Part shown: one piece after another, positions 17,897-27,085 of the stretch
Layout: the number at the start of each line of letters is the position of its first letter
Numbering within the stretch: position 1 is the stretch's first letter
Assembly (NCBI RefSeq): GCF_014656215.1
Contig: NZ_BNBZ01000027.1
Location: 33,648 to 97,647 of the forward strand
Direction of reading: 5' to 3'
DNA: 64,000 nt
Source: Streptomyces zaomyceticus
Lineage (GTDB): Bacteria > Actinomycetota > Actinomycetes > Streptomycetales > Streptomycetaceae
Program-made: the position numbers and the translations under genes
Notes under the pieces: generated by a model
Seen by the model: the letters and a program-made list of their open reading frames with translations, nothing else
Database searches by the model: none
What the model was told of the DNA's origin: nothing

Positions 17897-18949
17897 ATGA
17901 ACGTGACGATCGAGGAGAACCGCTCCCACCCCTGTCTCCCTGACCTGCTCGGCGCGTACCACCTGGTCAACCAGGCCGAGAAGGGGAACGCCGTGACGGC
18001 GGTCGCCGAGCTTCCGGCCGTATACCGGGGCGAGGCCGAGGACCCGGCCGCCGTCTTCACCGCCGACACGGTCCTGCTCGCCACCCCGGCCGGAGACGAG
18101 CTCCCGGCCGGCTGTGTCGTCCTCAAGGCACCGCGCGAGGGCCGGGCGCCGGAGATCAAGCGACTGTGGGTCGCCCCCGAGGCACGCCGCAGGGGGATCG
18201 CGAAGGCCCTCATGGCCGAGGCCCTGCGCAGAGCGGCGGCCTCGGGTGCCGCCGCCGTACGGCTCACGGTGTGGAACTGGCGGGAGGAGCCGCTGGCCCT
18301 CTACCGGAGCCTCGGCTTCGAGACCGTCGCCTCCTGGGACGAGCGCCCCGACCTCCTGTGCCTGGAGAAGACGCTGGAGAAGGGCCGGGACACGGCACGG
18401 GCGAAGACCGCGGGGCCCACGGGTCCCGACCGCGTCGAGCGACTCACCCCCGGCGAGGTGCGCGCCCACGCCTCCGCCGGCCTCGCCGCCCTCCTCGTCG
18501 ACGCCGTGGACGGCGGGGCCTCCGTGGGCTTCCTGGCGCCCCTGGCGGTCCGGGAGGCGGCCGCCTGGTGGTCCCGCGTCGCCGACGAGGCGGCCGAGGG
18601 CGTACGGGACGTCTGGGCGGCCCACGGCCCCGACGGGGACCTCACCGGAGTCGTCACCCTGGTCCGAGCGACCACGGCCAACGGCAGGCACCGCGGCGAG
18701 ATCGCCCGGCTCCTGGTGCACCGCTCCGCCCGGGGCCGGGGCCTCGGGTACCGGCTGCTCGCCACGGCCGAGGCCCACGCCGCGGCCACGGGCCTCACCC
18801 TTCTCGTCCTGGACACCCAGACGGACAGCCCGGCGGAGCGTCTCTACCGGGGAGCGGGCTGGACGGCCGCCGGCACGATCCCGGAGTACGCCGCCGACCC
18901 GGCGGGCGTCCCGCGCGCGACCACGCTCTACTACAAGCGCCTCGGGTAG
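17897..18949 (+). CDS. Tandem GNAT acetyltransferase (two domains)
   Basis: A 350-residue protein with two GNAT folds in series. The first has the acetyl-CoA loop APEARRRGIAKAL near residue 90, the second has RSARGRGLGYRL near residue 275; both keep the R-x-x-G/R-x-G/A pattern. A linker rich in Arg, Thr and Gly joins them at about residues 165-180. Substrate is unknown. ATG 17897 is preferred over GTG 17882, though neither has a clear ribosome site. A strong hairpin follows. Confidence 0.82.
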   Translation: MNVTIEENRSHPCLPDLLGAYHLVNQAEKGNAVTAVAELPAVYRGEAEDPAAVFTADTVLLATPAGDELPAGCVVLKAPREGRAPEIKRLWVAPEARRRGIAKALMAEALRRAAASGAAAVRLTVWNWREEPLALYRSLGFETVASWDERPDLLCLEKTLEKGRDTARAKTAGPTGPDRVERLTPGEVRAHASAGLAALLVDAVDGGASVGFLAPLAVREAAAWWSRVADEAAEGVRDVWAAHGPDGDLTGVVTLVRATTANGRHRGEIARLLVHRSARGRGLGYRLLATAEAHAAATGLTLLVLDTQTDSPAERLYRGAGWTAAGTIPEYAADPAGVPRATTLYYKRLG

Positions 18950-19013
18950 GTCCCGGACGGACTCCGGACGGGCCCGGGCGGAACCCGGAGATCCCGGACC
19001 GACCCCGGGCACG

Positions 19014-19054
19014 CGGAAGGGCCCCGGAGGCGATGCGCCTCCGGGGCCCTTCCG
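19014..19054. terminator. Bidirectional terminator hairpin
   Basis: A perfect 19-bp stem (19014-19032 with 19036-19054) with an ATG loop, lying between the stops of the GNAT gene and the facing pssA gene. It is the strongest hairpin seen in the window. Confidence 0.9.
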
Positions 19055-19070
19055 TACGTCGTTCGTCCGC

Positions 19071-19943
19071 CTACGGCAGCTGTGCCGCCCGCGCCTCCCG
19101 GCTCTCACGCCGGTTGCCGCGGAAGGTGTTCACCCGACGGGCCGTCGCGAAGAGGGGGATCACGGCGCCCATCACGACCTGGAGCGCGCAGCCGGTCTGG
19201 AGCAGGAACTGCCCGCCCGGGGCGTCGAACGCCCAGGCCGCCAGCATGCCCATCGCACCGACGATCCAGCTGAGCATCGCCACCGCGAGGATTCCCCGCG
19301 GCTTGGGGTACTCGACCCGGCTCACCATCAGCCAGGCGACCCCGATGATCGCGAGCAGCGTCGGGATGAACGGCAGCTCGAGGAGCACGATCGAGACGAC
19401 GGTCAGCGCGCCGAAGGGGCTCGGCATGCCCTGGAACATGCCGTCCTTCATGGTCACGCACGAGAATCTCGCCAGCCGCAGCACCACCGCGAGGAGCACC
19501 ACGATCGCGGCCACCGCCGAGACCTTCTGCTGCGCGTCGTCCGCGACCATCCCGTACACGAGGACGAAGTAGGCCGGGGCCAGACCGAAGCTGATCAGGT
19601 CCGAGAGGTTGTCGAGCTCGGCGCCCATCGGCGACGAGCGCAGCTTGCGTGCCACGATCCCGTCGAAGAGGTCGAAGATCGCCGCGCACAGCATCAGGAT
19701 CACGGCGGTGGCGGCGCTGTTGCGCGCCATGCCGGTCTCGGTGCTGCCCGTCAGGTGCGGGATGAGGATTCCGGTGGTGGTGAAGTACACCGCCATGAAT
19801 CCACACGTGGCGTTACCGAGCGTGAGGGCGTCCGCTATGGACAGCCTCAACGACAGCGGCATCTCCTCGGCCTCTTCGGCCGCTTCCTCATCGGTGCCGG
19901 CGACCCAGTCGGCGGCCCGTGTGTCGGGATCAATCACGGTCAA
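19071..19943 (-). CDS. pssA: CDP-diacylglycerol--serine O-phosphatidyltransferase
   Basis: A 290-residue integral membrane enzyme that makes phosphatidylserine, the precursor of phosphatidylethanolamine. The CDP-alcohol phosphatidyltransferase signature is present near residue 100: DG-x2-AR, then GAELDNLSD with the metal-binding Asp residues. Several further helices follow, and the tail is Arg-rich. The start is TTG 19943 (or GTG 19937), overlapping the end of psd by 14 bases, so the two genes are translationally coupled. The product is the substrate for Psd. Confidence 0.93.
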   Translation of the reverse strand: MTVIDPDTRAADWVAGTDEEAAEEAEEMPLSLRLSIADALTLGNATCGFMAVYFTTTGILIPHLTGSTETGMARNSAATAVILMLCAAIFDLFDGIVARKLRSSPMGAELDNLSDLISFGLAPAYFVLVYGMVADDAQQKVSAVAAIVVLLAVVLRLARFSCVTMKDGMFQGMPSPFGALTVVSIVLLELPFIPTLLAIIGVAWLMVSRVEYPKPRGILAVAMLSWIVGAMGMLAAWAFDAPGGQFLLQTGCALQVVMGAVIPLFATARRVNTFRGNRRESREARAAQLP

Positions 19944-20586
19944 TGCGAGTCACCCCCGCTGTGGTGGCCTGGCCGACCTCGACGGCGACCTCGACACCCT
20001 CGGGGAGGTAGATGTCGACGCGCGAGCCGAAGCGGATCAGACCGATACGGTCACCCTGCTCGACCTTGGTCCCCTGCGGGATGTACGGCACGATGCGCCG
20101 GGCGACGGCGCCGGCGATCTGCACCATCTCGATGTCACCGAGCTCGGTGTCGAAGTGCCAGACAACGCGCTCGTTGTTCTCGCTCTCCTTGTTGAACGCC
20201 GGGACGAACCCGCCGGGAACGTGCTCCACGGACGTCACGGTGCCGGCCAGCGGCGCGCGGTTGACGTGGACGTTCAGCGGGCTCATGAAGATGGCGACCC
20301 GGGTGCGTCCGTCCTTCCACGGCATGATGCTCTGCACCACACCGTCGGCGGGGGAGATGACCCGGCCCTGAGCGATCTCGCGCTCGGGGTCGCGGAAGAA
20401 CCACAGCATGCCGGCCGCGAGCGCGGTGACCGGCACGGCGATGGCCGCGGCACGCTTCGACTTGCGCGCGCGCACGAGGCTGAGCGCCGCGGTGGCGACG
20501 GTCGGCAGAAGCCACGGCGATGCTCCGCGCGCGAGGCGTACGCCCGTGAGGCTGTCGCGGTGTGCAGAGGTTTGGCTGTGGGGCAT
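19930..20586 (-). CDS. psd: Phosphatidylserine decarboxylase (short, PsdII-like type)
   Basis: A 218-residue pyruvoyl enzyme converting phosphatidylserine to phosphatidylethanolamine. Motifs are WFFRDPER, SPADGVV, the FMSPLNVHVNR block, and the self-cleavage site FGSR near residue 190, where the Ser becomes the pyruvoyl group. A membrane helix lies at residues about 30-60. ATG 20586 is chosen because the segment upstream is not conserved-looking. TAGCAT on the minus strand (20651-20646) is a possible -10. It is co-transcribed with pssA. Confidence 0.93.
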   Translation of the reverse strand: MPHSQTSAHRDSLTGVRLARGASPWLLPTVATAALSLVRARKSKRAAAIAVPVTALAAGMLWFFRDPEREIAQGRVISPADGVVQSIMPWKDGRTRVAIFMSPLNVHVNRAPLAGTVTSVEHVPGGFVPAFNKESENNERVVWHFDTELGDIEMVQIAGAVARRIVPYIPQGTKVEQGDRIGLIRFGSRVDIYLPEGVEVAVEVGQATTAGVTRIDRD

Positions 20587-20755
20587 GGATGACCTTCGTA
20601 GCGGATGATGCCGCACTGGCAACGGGGGACGGCGGCTTTCCCTCGATGCTATCGGTTGCGGGGCGCAACTGGGTAAGCCAGGAACCGAGTCGACGGCCGG
20701 AAGGCGAACACAGGGTGTGATCTTCTTCGCGGCCGAAACGACTCAAAACCGACAA

Positions 20756-21961
20756 TCAACCCTGGAATCGGTACTCCTCGAGCAGCCGACGACCAATGAT
20801 CATTTTCTGGATCTCGGCGGTACCTTCACCGATGAGCAGCATCGGCGCCTCGCGGTAGAGGCGCTCGATCTCGTACTCCTTCGAGAACCCGTAGCCGCCG
20901 TGAATGCGGAAGGCATCCTCGACGACCTCCTTGCAGTATTCGGAGGCGAGGTACTTCGCCATCCCTGCTTCGAGGTCGTTTCGTTCCCCGGAGTCCTTTT
21001 TGCGTGCTGCATTCACCATCATGGCATGAGCGGCCTCGACCTTGGTAGCCATCTCGGCCAGCTTGAACTGAATCGCCTGGTGCTGGGCGATCGCCTTGCC
21101 GAAAGTGTGACGTTGCTGGGCATACGAGACACCGAGCTCGAATGCACGCTGAGCGACGCCGCAGCCACGGGCCGCCACGTTCACGCGACCGACCTCGACG
21201 CCGTCCATCATTTGGTAAAACCCTCGGCCGGTGACCCCGCCGAGGACCCGATTGGCCGGAATGCGCAGTCCGTCCATGATGAGTTCGGTCGTGTCGACGC
21301 CCTTGTAACCCATCTTGTCGATCTTCCCCGGGATGGTGAGGCCGGGGCGGACCTCTCCGAAGCCGGACTCCTTCTCGACGAGGAAGGTCGTCATCGACTT
21401 GTGGGGGGCGGTGCCCTCCGGGTGTCCTTCGTCACTTCGGACGAGAACGGCGACCAGCGTTGACGTTCCGCCGTTCGTCAGCCACATCTTCTGACCGTTG
21501 AGGACGTACTCGTCGCCGTCCTTGACCGCCTTGGAGGTGATGGCCGACACGTCCGAGCCGAGGCCCGGCTCCGACATCGAGAACGCGCCACGCGTCTCGC
21601 CGGCAGCCATCCGCGGAAGGAAGTAGTCCTTCTGCTCCTGGGTGCCGTGCTGCTTCAGCATGTACGCCACGATGAAGTGCGTGTTGATGATGCCGGAGAC
21701 CGACATCCAGCCACGGGCGATCTCCTCCACGCACAGCGCGTAGGTGAGCAGCGACTCACCCAGACCCCCGTACTCCTCGGGGATCATCAGACCGAAGAGA
21801 CCGAGCTCCTTGAGCCCGTCGACGATCTGCTGGGGGTACTCGTCGCGGTGCTCCAGCTCGGTGGCGACCGGGATGATCTCCTTGTCGACGAACTCCCGGA
21901 CGGTCTTGAGGATCTCCTGCTGGACGTCCGTGAGCCCGGCGGTCTGGGCGAGTCGTGCCAT
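20756..21961 (-). CDS. mcd: Acyl-CoA dehydrogenase, probable methylsuccinyl-CoA dehydrogenase
   Basis: A 401-residue FAD enzyme of the acyl-CoA dehydrogenase fold. Visible marks are FSMSEPGLGSD and WLTNGG (FAD contacts), QRHTFGKAI, and near the C-terminus RIHGGYGFSKEYEIERLYRE with the usual catalytic-Glu region. In this operon it should oxidise methylsuccinyl-CoA to mesaconyl-CoA. It is shorter than proteobacterial Mcd as I recall it, so the specific assignment rests on context. It starts 2 bp after the MaoC gene. Codons in its 3' half use A/T in third position more than the neighbours do. Confidence 0.85.
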   Translation of the reverse strand: MARLAQTAGLTDVQQEILKTVREFVDKEIIPVATELEHRDEYPQQIVDGLKELGLFGLMIPEEYGGLGESLLTYALCVEEIARGWMSVSGIINTHFIVAYMLKQHGTQEQKDYFLPRMAAGETRGAFSMSEPGLGSDVSAITSKAVKDGDEYVLNGQKMWLTNGGTSTLVAVLVRSDEGHPEGTAPHKSMTTFLVEKESGFGEVRPGLTIPGKIDKMGYKGVDTTELIMDGLRIPANRVLGGVTGRGFYQMMDGVEVGRVNVAARGCGVAQRAFELGVSYAQQRHTFGKAIAQHQAIQFKLAEMATKVEAAHAMMVNAARKKDSGERNDLEAGMAKYLASEYCKEVVEDAFRIHGGYGFSKEYEIERLYREAPMLLIGEGTAEIQKMIIGRRLLEEYRFQG

Positions 21962-21963
21962 GG

Positions 21964-22488
21964 CTACTTCTCCGTCTTCTTGGCGGGCTCGATGAGCTCG
22001 GGGCGGCCGGGCTGCTCGCCGCCGCGCTCCTTGATGTACGTCTCGGTGGGGACCATCACCTTGCGGCGGAAGACGCACACGAGGGTGCCGTCCTGCTTGT
22101 AGCCCTTGGTCTCGACGTAGACGATCCCGCGGTCGTTCTTCGACTTCGACGGGGTCTTGTCGAGGACCGTCGTCTCGCCGTAGATCGTGTCGCCGTGGAA
22201 GGTCGGCGCCACGTGCCGCAGCGACTCGATCTCCAGGTTGGCGATGGCCTTCCCGGAGACGTCCGGCACGGACATGCCGAGCAGCAGCGAGTAGATGTAG
22301 TTGCCGACGACGACGTTCTTGCCGAAATCCGTCGTGTTCTCGGCGTAGTTCACATCCATGTGCAGTGGATGGTGGTTCATCGTCAGCAGACAGAAGAGGT
22401 GGTCGTCGTACTCGGTGACCGTCTTCCCGGGCCAGTGCTTGTAGACGGCACCGACTTCGAACTCTTCGTAGGTACGACCGAACTGCAT
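21964..22488 (-). CDS. mch: MaoC-type dehydratase, probable mesaconyl-CoA hydratase
   Basis: A 174-residue single hotdog-fold protein. The hydratase-2 motif appears as YDDHLFCLLTMNHHPLHMD, which carries the catalytic Asp and His, followed by the VVVGNYIYSLLLGMS helix. It is placed between the lyase and dehydrogenase genes of the ethylmalonyl-CoA pathway, where hydration of mesaconyl-CoA to beta-methylmalyl-CoA is needed. Proteobacterial Mch is about twice as long, so this is a compact form. It begins 5 bp after the mcl stop. Confidence 0.85.
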   Translation of the reverse strand: MQFGRTYEEFEVGAVYKHWPGKTVTEYDDHLFCLLTMNHHPLHMDVNYAENTTDFGKNVVVGNYIYSLLLGMSVPDVSGKAIANLEIESLRHVAPTFHGDTIYGETTVLDKTPSKSKNDRGIVYVETKGYKQDGTLVCVFRRKVMVPTETYIKERGGEQPGRPELIEPAKKTEK

Positions 22489-22493
22489 GGGGA

Positions 22494-23459
22494 TCAGGCC
22501 TCCGGGATCTCGAACTTGCCGGTGCGCTGCATACCGGCGGCGCGGCCCTTGCCGGAGATGACCAGGGCCATCTTGCGGGAGGCCTCGTCGATCATCTCGT
22601 CGCCGAGCATCGCGGAGCCCTTCTTCCCGCCGGCCTCGGACGTGTAGTAGTCGTACGCGTCGAGGATCAGCTCGGCGTGGTCGTAGTCCTCCTGCGACGG
22701 CGAGAAGATCTCGTTCGCGGCGGCGACCTGGTCCGGGTGCAGCACCCACTTGCCGTCGAAACCGAGGGCGGCGGCGCGCTGCGCGACGGCCTTGTAGCCC
22801 TCCTGGTTGCGGATCTGCAGGTAGGGGCCGTCGATCGCCTGGAGGTTGTTGGCGCGGGCGGCCATCAGGATGCTCATCAGGATGTGGTGGTACGCGTCCG
22901 CCGGGTAGCCGGGCGGCTGCTCGCCCACGACCAGCGACTTCATGTTGATGGAGGCCATGAAGTCGGCCGGGCCGAAGATGATCGTCTCGACGCGCTGGGA
23001 GGCCTGCGCGATCGCGTTGACGTTGGTGAGGCCCTGGGCGTTCTCGATCTGCGCCTCGATGCCGATCTTGCCGACCTCGAAGCCCATCGTCTTCTCGATC
23101 TGGGTCAGCAGGAGGTCGAGCGCCACGATCTGCTGGGCGTCCTGGACCTTCGGCAGCATGATGCAGTCGAGGTTCTGGCCGGCGCCCTCGACGACGGTGA
23201 CGACGTCACGGTACGTCCAGTGGGTCGTCCAGTCGTTGACGCGGACGACACGGGTCTTGCCGGTCCAGTCGCCCTCGTTCAGGAACTTCACGATGGTGTG
23301 CCGGGCCTCGGGCTTGGCCAGCGGGGCGCACGCGTCCTCCAGGTCCAGGAAGACCTGGTCGGCCGCGAGGCCCTGGGCCTTCTCCAGGAAGCGCGGGTTG
23401 GAACCGGGGACCGCCAGGCAGGAGCGGCGCGGACGCAGGCGGTTCACGGGGCTGGTCAT
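22494..23459 (-). CDS. mcl: HpcH/HpaI-family CoA-ester lyase, malyl-/beta-methylmalyl-CoA lyase
   Basis: A 321-residue TIM-barrel lyase of the CitE/Mcl group. Family blocks are SCLAVPGSNPRF at the start, VFLDLEDACAP (metal-binding acidic residues), RVNDWTT, QIENAQG with the second metal-binding Glu, and FGPADFMAS. In the pathway it splits beta-methylmalyl-CoA into glyoxylate and propionyl-CoA, and may also act on malyl-CoA. ATG 23459 overlaps the meaA stop as ATGA. Confidence 0.92.
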   Translation of the reverse strand: MTSPVNRLRPRRSCLAVPGSNPRFLEKAQGLAADQVFLDLEDACAPLAKPEARHTIVKFLNEGDWTGKTRVVRVNDWTTHWTYRDVVTVVEGAGQNLDCIMLPKVQDAQQIVALDLLLTQIEKTMGFEVGKIGIEAQIENAQGLTNVNAIAQASQRVETIIFGPADFMASINMKSLVVGEQPPGYPADAYHHILMSILMAARANNLQAIDGPYLQIRNQEGYKAVAQRAAALGFDGKWVLHPDQVAAANEIFSPSQEDYDHAELILDAYDYYTSEAGGKKGSAMLGDEMIDEASRKMALVISGKGRAAGMQRTGKFEIPEA

Positions 23460-25477
23460 GCGGGGACCTCCGTACTTTCAAGGGGGTGGAGCTTGTTCGC
23501 TGTCCGGATCTCGTCGACGATACGTCCGATGATCTCCGTGATACCGAAGTCCTTCGGTGTGAAGACGGCGGCCACACCCGCGCGCTTCAGTTCTGCGGCG
23601 TCGGCGTTCGGGATGATCCCGCCGACGATGACCGGCACATCGGTCGCGCCCGCCTCGCGGAGGCGCTCCAGGACGTCCGGGACCAGCTCGGCGTGCGAGC
23701 CGGAGAGGATCGACAGACCCACGCAGTGCACGTCCTCGGCGAGGGCCGCGTTCACGATCTGCTCCGGGGTCAGCCGGATGCCCTGGTAGACCACCTCGAA
23801 ACCGGCGTCGCGCGCGCGTACGGCGATCTGCTCGGCCCCGTTGGAGTGTCCGTCGAGGCCCGGCTTGCCGACGAGCAGCCGCAGCCGCCCGGCGCCGAGC
23901 TCCTCGGCGGTCCGCGCCACCTTCTCCCGTACGAGAGCCAGCGGGGTGCCCGCCTCGGCCGTCACCGCGACCGGGGCGGAGGACACGCCCGTGGGGGCGC
24001 GGAACTCGCCGAAGACGTCCCGCAGCGCCCAGGACCACTCCCCGGTCGTGACGCCCGCACGCGCGCACTCCAGGGTGGCGGCGAAGAGGTTGCCGTCACC
24101 GGCAGCCGTCGCCTTCAGCGTCGCCAGGGATTCCTGGGCGCGGGTCTCGTCGCGGTTGTCGCGCCACTCGTGGAGGGCCGCGACCACCCGCGCCTCGTTC
24201 GCCGGGTCCACCGTCATGATCGCGGTGTCCAGGTCGGCGGTGAGGGGGTTCTCCTCGGTCGCCTGGAAGATGTTGACGCCGATGATCTTCTCGTCACCGG
24301 CCTCGATCCGGGCGCGCCGCTCGGCGTGCGAGGAGACGAGCTGCGACTTGAGGTAGCCGGACTCGACGGCGGCCATCGCGCCGCCCATCTCCTGGATCCG
24401 CTCGATCTCGGCCAGGCACTCCTCGACGAGCGAGTCGACCTTGGCCTCGATGACGTGCGAGCCGGCGAAGATGTCCTCGTACTCCAGCAGGTCGGACTCG
24501 AGGGCGAGGACCTGCTGGATGCGGAGCGACCACTGCTGGTCCCACGGGCGGGGCAGCCCGAGCGCCTCGTTCCAGGCCGGCAGCTGGACGGCCCGCGCGC
24601 GGGCGTCCTTGGAGAGGGTGACGGCCAGCATCTCCAGGACGATCCGCTGGACGTTGTTCTCCGGCTGGGCCTCGGTCAGACCGAGCGAGTTGACCTGCAC
24701 GCCGTAGCGGAACCGGCGCTGCTTCTCGTTCCGGATGCCGTACCGCTCGAGGGTGATCTTGTCCCAGATGCGGCCGAAGGCGCGCATCTTGCACATCTCC
24801 TCGATGAAGCGGACGCCCGCGTTCACGAAGAAGGAGATGCGGGCGACGACCTCGCCGAAGCGGTCGGCCGGGACCTGTCCGGAGTCGCGCACCGCGTCGA
24901 GCACCGCGATCGCGGTGGACATCGCGTACGAGATCTCCTGGACCGGAGTGGCCCCGGCCTCCTGCAGGTGATAGCTGCAGATGTTGATCGGATTCCACTT
25001 CGGGATGCTGTTCACCGTGTAGGTGATCATGTCCGTCGTGAGGCGGAGGGAGGGGCCGGGTGGGAAGACGTGCGTCCCGCGCGACAGGTACTCCTTCACG
25101 ATGTCGTTCTGGGTGGTGCCCTGGAGCCGGGTGACGTCCGCACCCTGCTCCTCCGCGACCACCTGGTAGAGCGCCAGGAGCCACATCGCCGTGGCGTTGA
25201 TGGTCATCGAGGTGTTCATCCGGTCCAGGGGAATGTCCTGGAACAGCCGCCGCATGTCACCGAGGTGCGAGACGGGGACCCCGACCCGGCCGACCTCGCC
25301 GCGGGCGAGGATGTGGTCGGGGTCGTATCCGGTCTGCGTCGGCAGGTCGAACGCGACCGAGAGGCCGGTCTGACCCTTGGCGAGGTTGCGCCGGTACAGC
25401 TCGTTGGACGCCTCGGCGGTCGAGTGACCGGCGTACGTCCGCATGAGCCACGGCCGGTCCTTCTGGCGCTCAGTCAT
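23456..25477 (-). CDS. meaA: B12-dependent ethylmalonyl-CoA mutase (MeaA)
   Basis: A 673-residue single-chain mutase. The N-terminal TIM barrel shows TGLSVAFDLPTQTGYD, and the C-terminal B12 domain carries DGHSNG at residues 542-547, where H544 is the lower cobalt ligand. The protein turns (2R)-ethylmalonyl-CoA into (2S)-methylsuccinyl-CoA. The length and the lack of a methylmalonyl-CoA mutase small subunit nearby fit MeaA/Ecm rather than Mcm. It follows ccr by 14 bp and overlaps mcl by four bases. Confidence 0.95.
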   Translation of the reverse strand: MTERQKDRPWLMRTYAGHSTAEASNELYRRNLAKGQTGLSVAFDLPTQTGYDPDHILARGEVGRVGVPVSHLGDMRRLFQDIPLDRMNTSMTINATAMWLLALYQVVAEEQGADVTRLQGTTQNDIVKEYLSRGTHVFPPGPSLRLTTDMITYTVNSIPKWNPINICSYHLQEAGATPVQEISYAMSTAIAVLDAVRDSGQVPADRFGEVVARISFFVNAGVRFIEEMCKMRAFGRIWDKITLERYGIRNEKQRRFRYGVQVNSLGLTEAQPENNVQRIVLEMLAVTLSKDARARAVQLPAWNEALGLPRPWDQQWSLRIQQVLALESDLLEYEDIFAGSHVIEAKVDSLVEECLAEIERIQEMGGAMAAVESGYLKSQLVSSHAERRARIEAGDEKIIGVNIFQATEENPLTADLDTAIMTVDPANEARVVAALHEWRDNRDETRAQESLATLKATAAGDGNLFAATLECARAGVTTGEWSWALRDVFGEFRAPTGVSSAPVAVTAEAGTPLALVREKVARTAEELGAGRLRLLVGKPGLDGHSNGAEQIAVRARDAGFEVVYQGIRLTPEQIVNAALAEDVHCVGLSILSGSHAELVPDVLERLREAGATDVPVIVGGIIPNADAAELKRAGVAAVFTPKDFGITEIIGRIVDEIRTANKLHPLESTEVPA

Positions 25478-25491
25478 CTATGGTCCCGGGC

Positions 25492-26829
25492 TCAGATGTT
25501 GCGGAAACGGTTGATGGCGTCGATGTGCTGGGCACGCATCTCCGGGTCGCGCACGCCCAGGCCCTCCCGGGGGGCGAGCGCGAGGACGCCGACCTTGCCC
25601 TGGTGGAGGTTGCGGTGCACGTCGTAGGCGGCCTGGCCGGTCTCCTCGAGGGAGTACACCTTGGAGAGCGTCGGGTGGATCTTGCCCTTGGCGATCAGGC
25701 GGTTGGCCTCCCACGCCTCGCGGTAGTTGGCGAAGTGCGAGCCGATGATCCGCTTGAGCGACATCCACAGGTAGCGGTTGTCGTACTCGTGCATGTAGCC
25801 CGAGGTGGAGGCGCAGGTGGTGATGGTGCCGCCCTTGCGGGTGACGTAGACGCTCGCACCGAAGGTCTCGCGGCCCGGGTGCTCGAAGACGATGTCGATG
25901 TCCTCGCCGCCGGTGAGCTCGCGGATGCGCTTGCCGAAGCGCTTCCACTCCTTCGGGTCCTGGGTGTGCTCGTCCTTCCAGAACTTGTAGCCCTCGGCGT
26001 TGCGGTCGATGACCGCCTCGGCGCCCATCGACCGGCAGATGTCGGCCTTCTCGGGGGAGGAGACGACACAGATCGGGTTGGCGCCGCCGGCCAGGGCGAA
26101 CTGCGTGGCGTACGAGCCGAGGCCGCCGCTCGCGCCCCAGATGAGGACGTTGTCGCCCTGCTTCATGCCGGCGCCGTTGCGGGAGACCAGCTGGCGGTAC
26201 GCGGTGGAGTTGACGAGACCGGGGGAGGCCGCCTCCTCCCAGCTCAGGTGGCCGGGCTTCGGCATCAGCTGGTTCGACTTGACCAGGGCGATCTCCGCCA
26301 GGCCGCCGAAGTTGGTCTCGAAGCCCCAGATGCGCTGCTCGGGGTCGAGCATCGTGTCGTTGTGGCCGTCCGAGGACTCCAGCTCGACCGAGAGGCAGTG
26401 CGCGACGACCTCGTCGCCGGGCTTCCACGAGTTCACGCCGGGGCCGGTGCGCAGCACGACGCCCGCGAGGTCGGAGCCGATGACGTGGTACGGCAGGTCG
26501 TGACGCTTGCTGAGCTCGCTGAGCCGGCCGTAGCGCTCCAGGAAGCCGAAGGTCGAGACGGGCTCGAAGATCGAGGTCCAGACCGAGTTGTAGTTCACGG
26601 AGCTGGCCATGACGGCGACCAGGGCCTCGCCCGGGCCGAGCTCGGGGAGGGCCACGTCGTCGAGGTGCAGCGACTTGCGCGGGTCCTTGTCACGGCTGGC
26701 GAGCCCGGCGAACATCTCGGCCTCGTCCTTGTGGACGGTGATGGCGCGGTACGACTCGGGGAGCGGGATGTTCGCGAAGTCGGCGGACGTGGAGTCCGGG
26801 GACTGGATCGCGTCCAGGATGTCCTTCAC
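25492..26829 (-). CDS. ccr: Crotonyl-CoA carboxylase/reductase
   Basis: A 445-residue zinc-less medium-chain dehydrogenase-type enzyme that reductively carboxylates crotonyl-CoA to ethylmalonyl-CoA with NADPH and CO2. The four residues known to hold CO2 in the Kitasatospora setae enzyme are present at the same numbers here: N81, F170, E171 and H365. The NADPH loop is WGASGGLGSYA. It is the first gene of the pathway operon; product also supplies ethylmalonyl-CoA for polyketides. A promoter-like pair lies about 230 bp upstream, implying a leader of about 220 nt. Confidence 0.97.
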   Translation of the reverse strand: MKDILDAIQSPDSTSADFANIPLPESYRAITVHKDEAEMFAGLASRDKDPRKSLHLDDVALPELGPGEALVAVMASSVNYNSVWTSIFEPVSTFGFLERYGRLSELSKRHDLPYHVIGSDLAGVVLRTGPGVNSWKPGDEVVAHCLSVELESSDGHNDTMLDPEQRIWGFETNFGGLAEIALVKSNQLMPKPGHLSWEEAASPGLVNSTAYRQLVSRNGAGMKQGDNVLIWGASGGLGSYATQFALAGGANPICVVSSPEKADICRSMGAEAVIDRNAEGYKFWKDEHTQDPKEWKRFGKRIRELTGGEDIDIVFEHPGRETFGASVYVTRKGGTITTCASTSGYMHEYDNRYLWMSLKRIIGSHFANYREAWEANRLIAKGKIHPTLSKVYSLEETGQAAYDVHRNLHQGKVGVLALAPREGLGVRDPEMRAQHIDAINRFRNI

Positions 26830-27056
26830 GGGGTTGCCTCCGGCGGTGCGGCGTCCGAGGGGAGGACGCGCTGAGGGTTACGTCTTGGAGTGCTGCTGTG
26901 GAGGTGTGCCGTCGGTTCGGCGGGTGGTGCGGTGGCTGCGCCGGGTGGGCGCGGTGGGTGCCTGTGACGCAGGCGTCCGGGCGCACAATCACGATCGCTT
27001 GTGGGGACAGCCGGCGCACGAGGAGATCTCTGCGCGCCGACCGCCCGGACAACATC

Positions 27057-27085
27057 AACGTATGGCACCGCGTGTCACGTGACAA
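27057..27085 (-). promoter_or_regulatory. Predicted ccr operon promoter
   Basis: Read on the minus strand, TTGTCA (27085-27080) and TACGTT (27062-27057) are 17 bp apart, five of six matches to TTGACA and a fit to TAnnnT. The region is locally AT-richer than its surroundings. It points at ccr, 228 bp downstream. The start point would be near 27050. Confidence 0.55.

Noticed and set aside
26826..27068. 80-codon frame in the ccr leader
   Set aside because: Its start overlaps the predicted -10 box, it is Pro/Arg-rich and shows no ribosome site.
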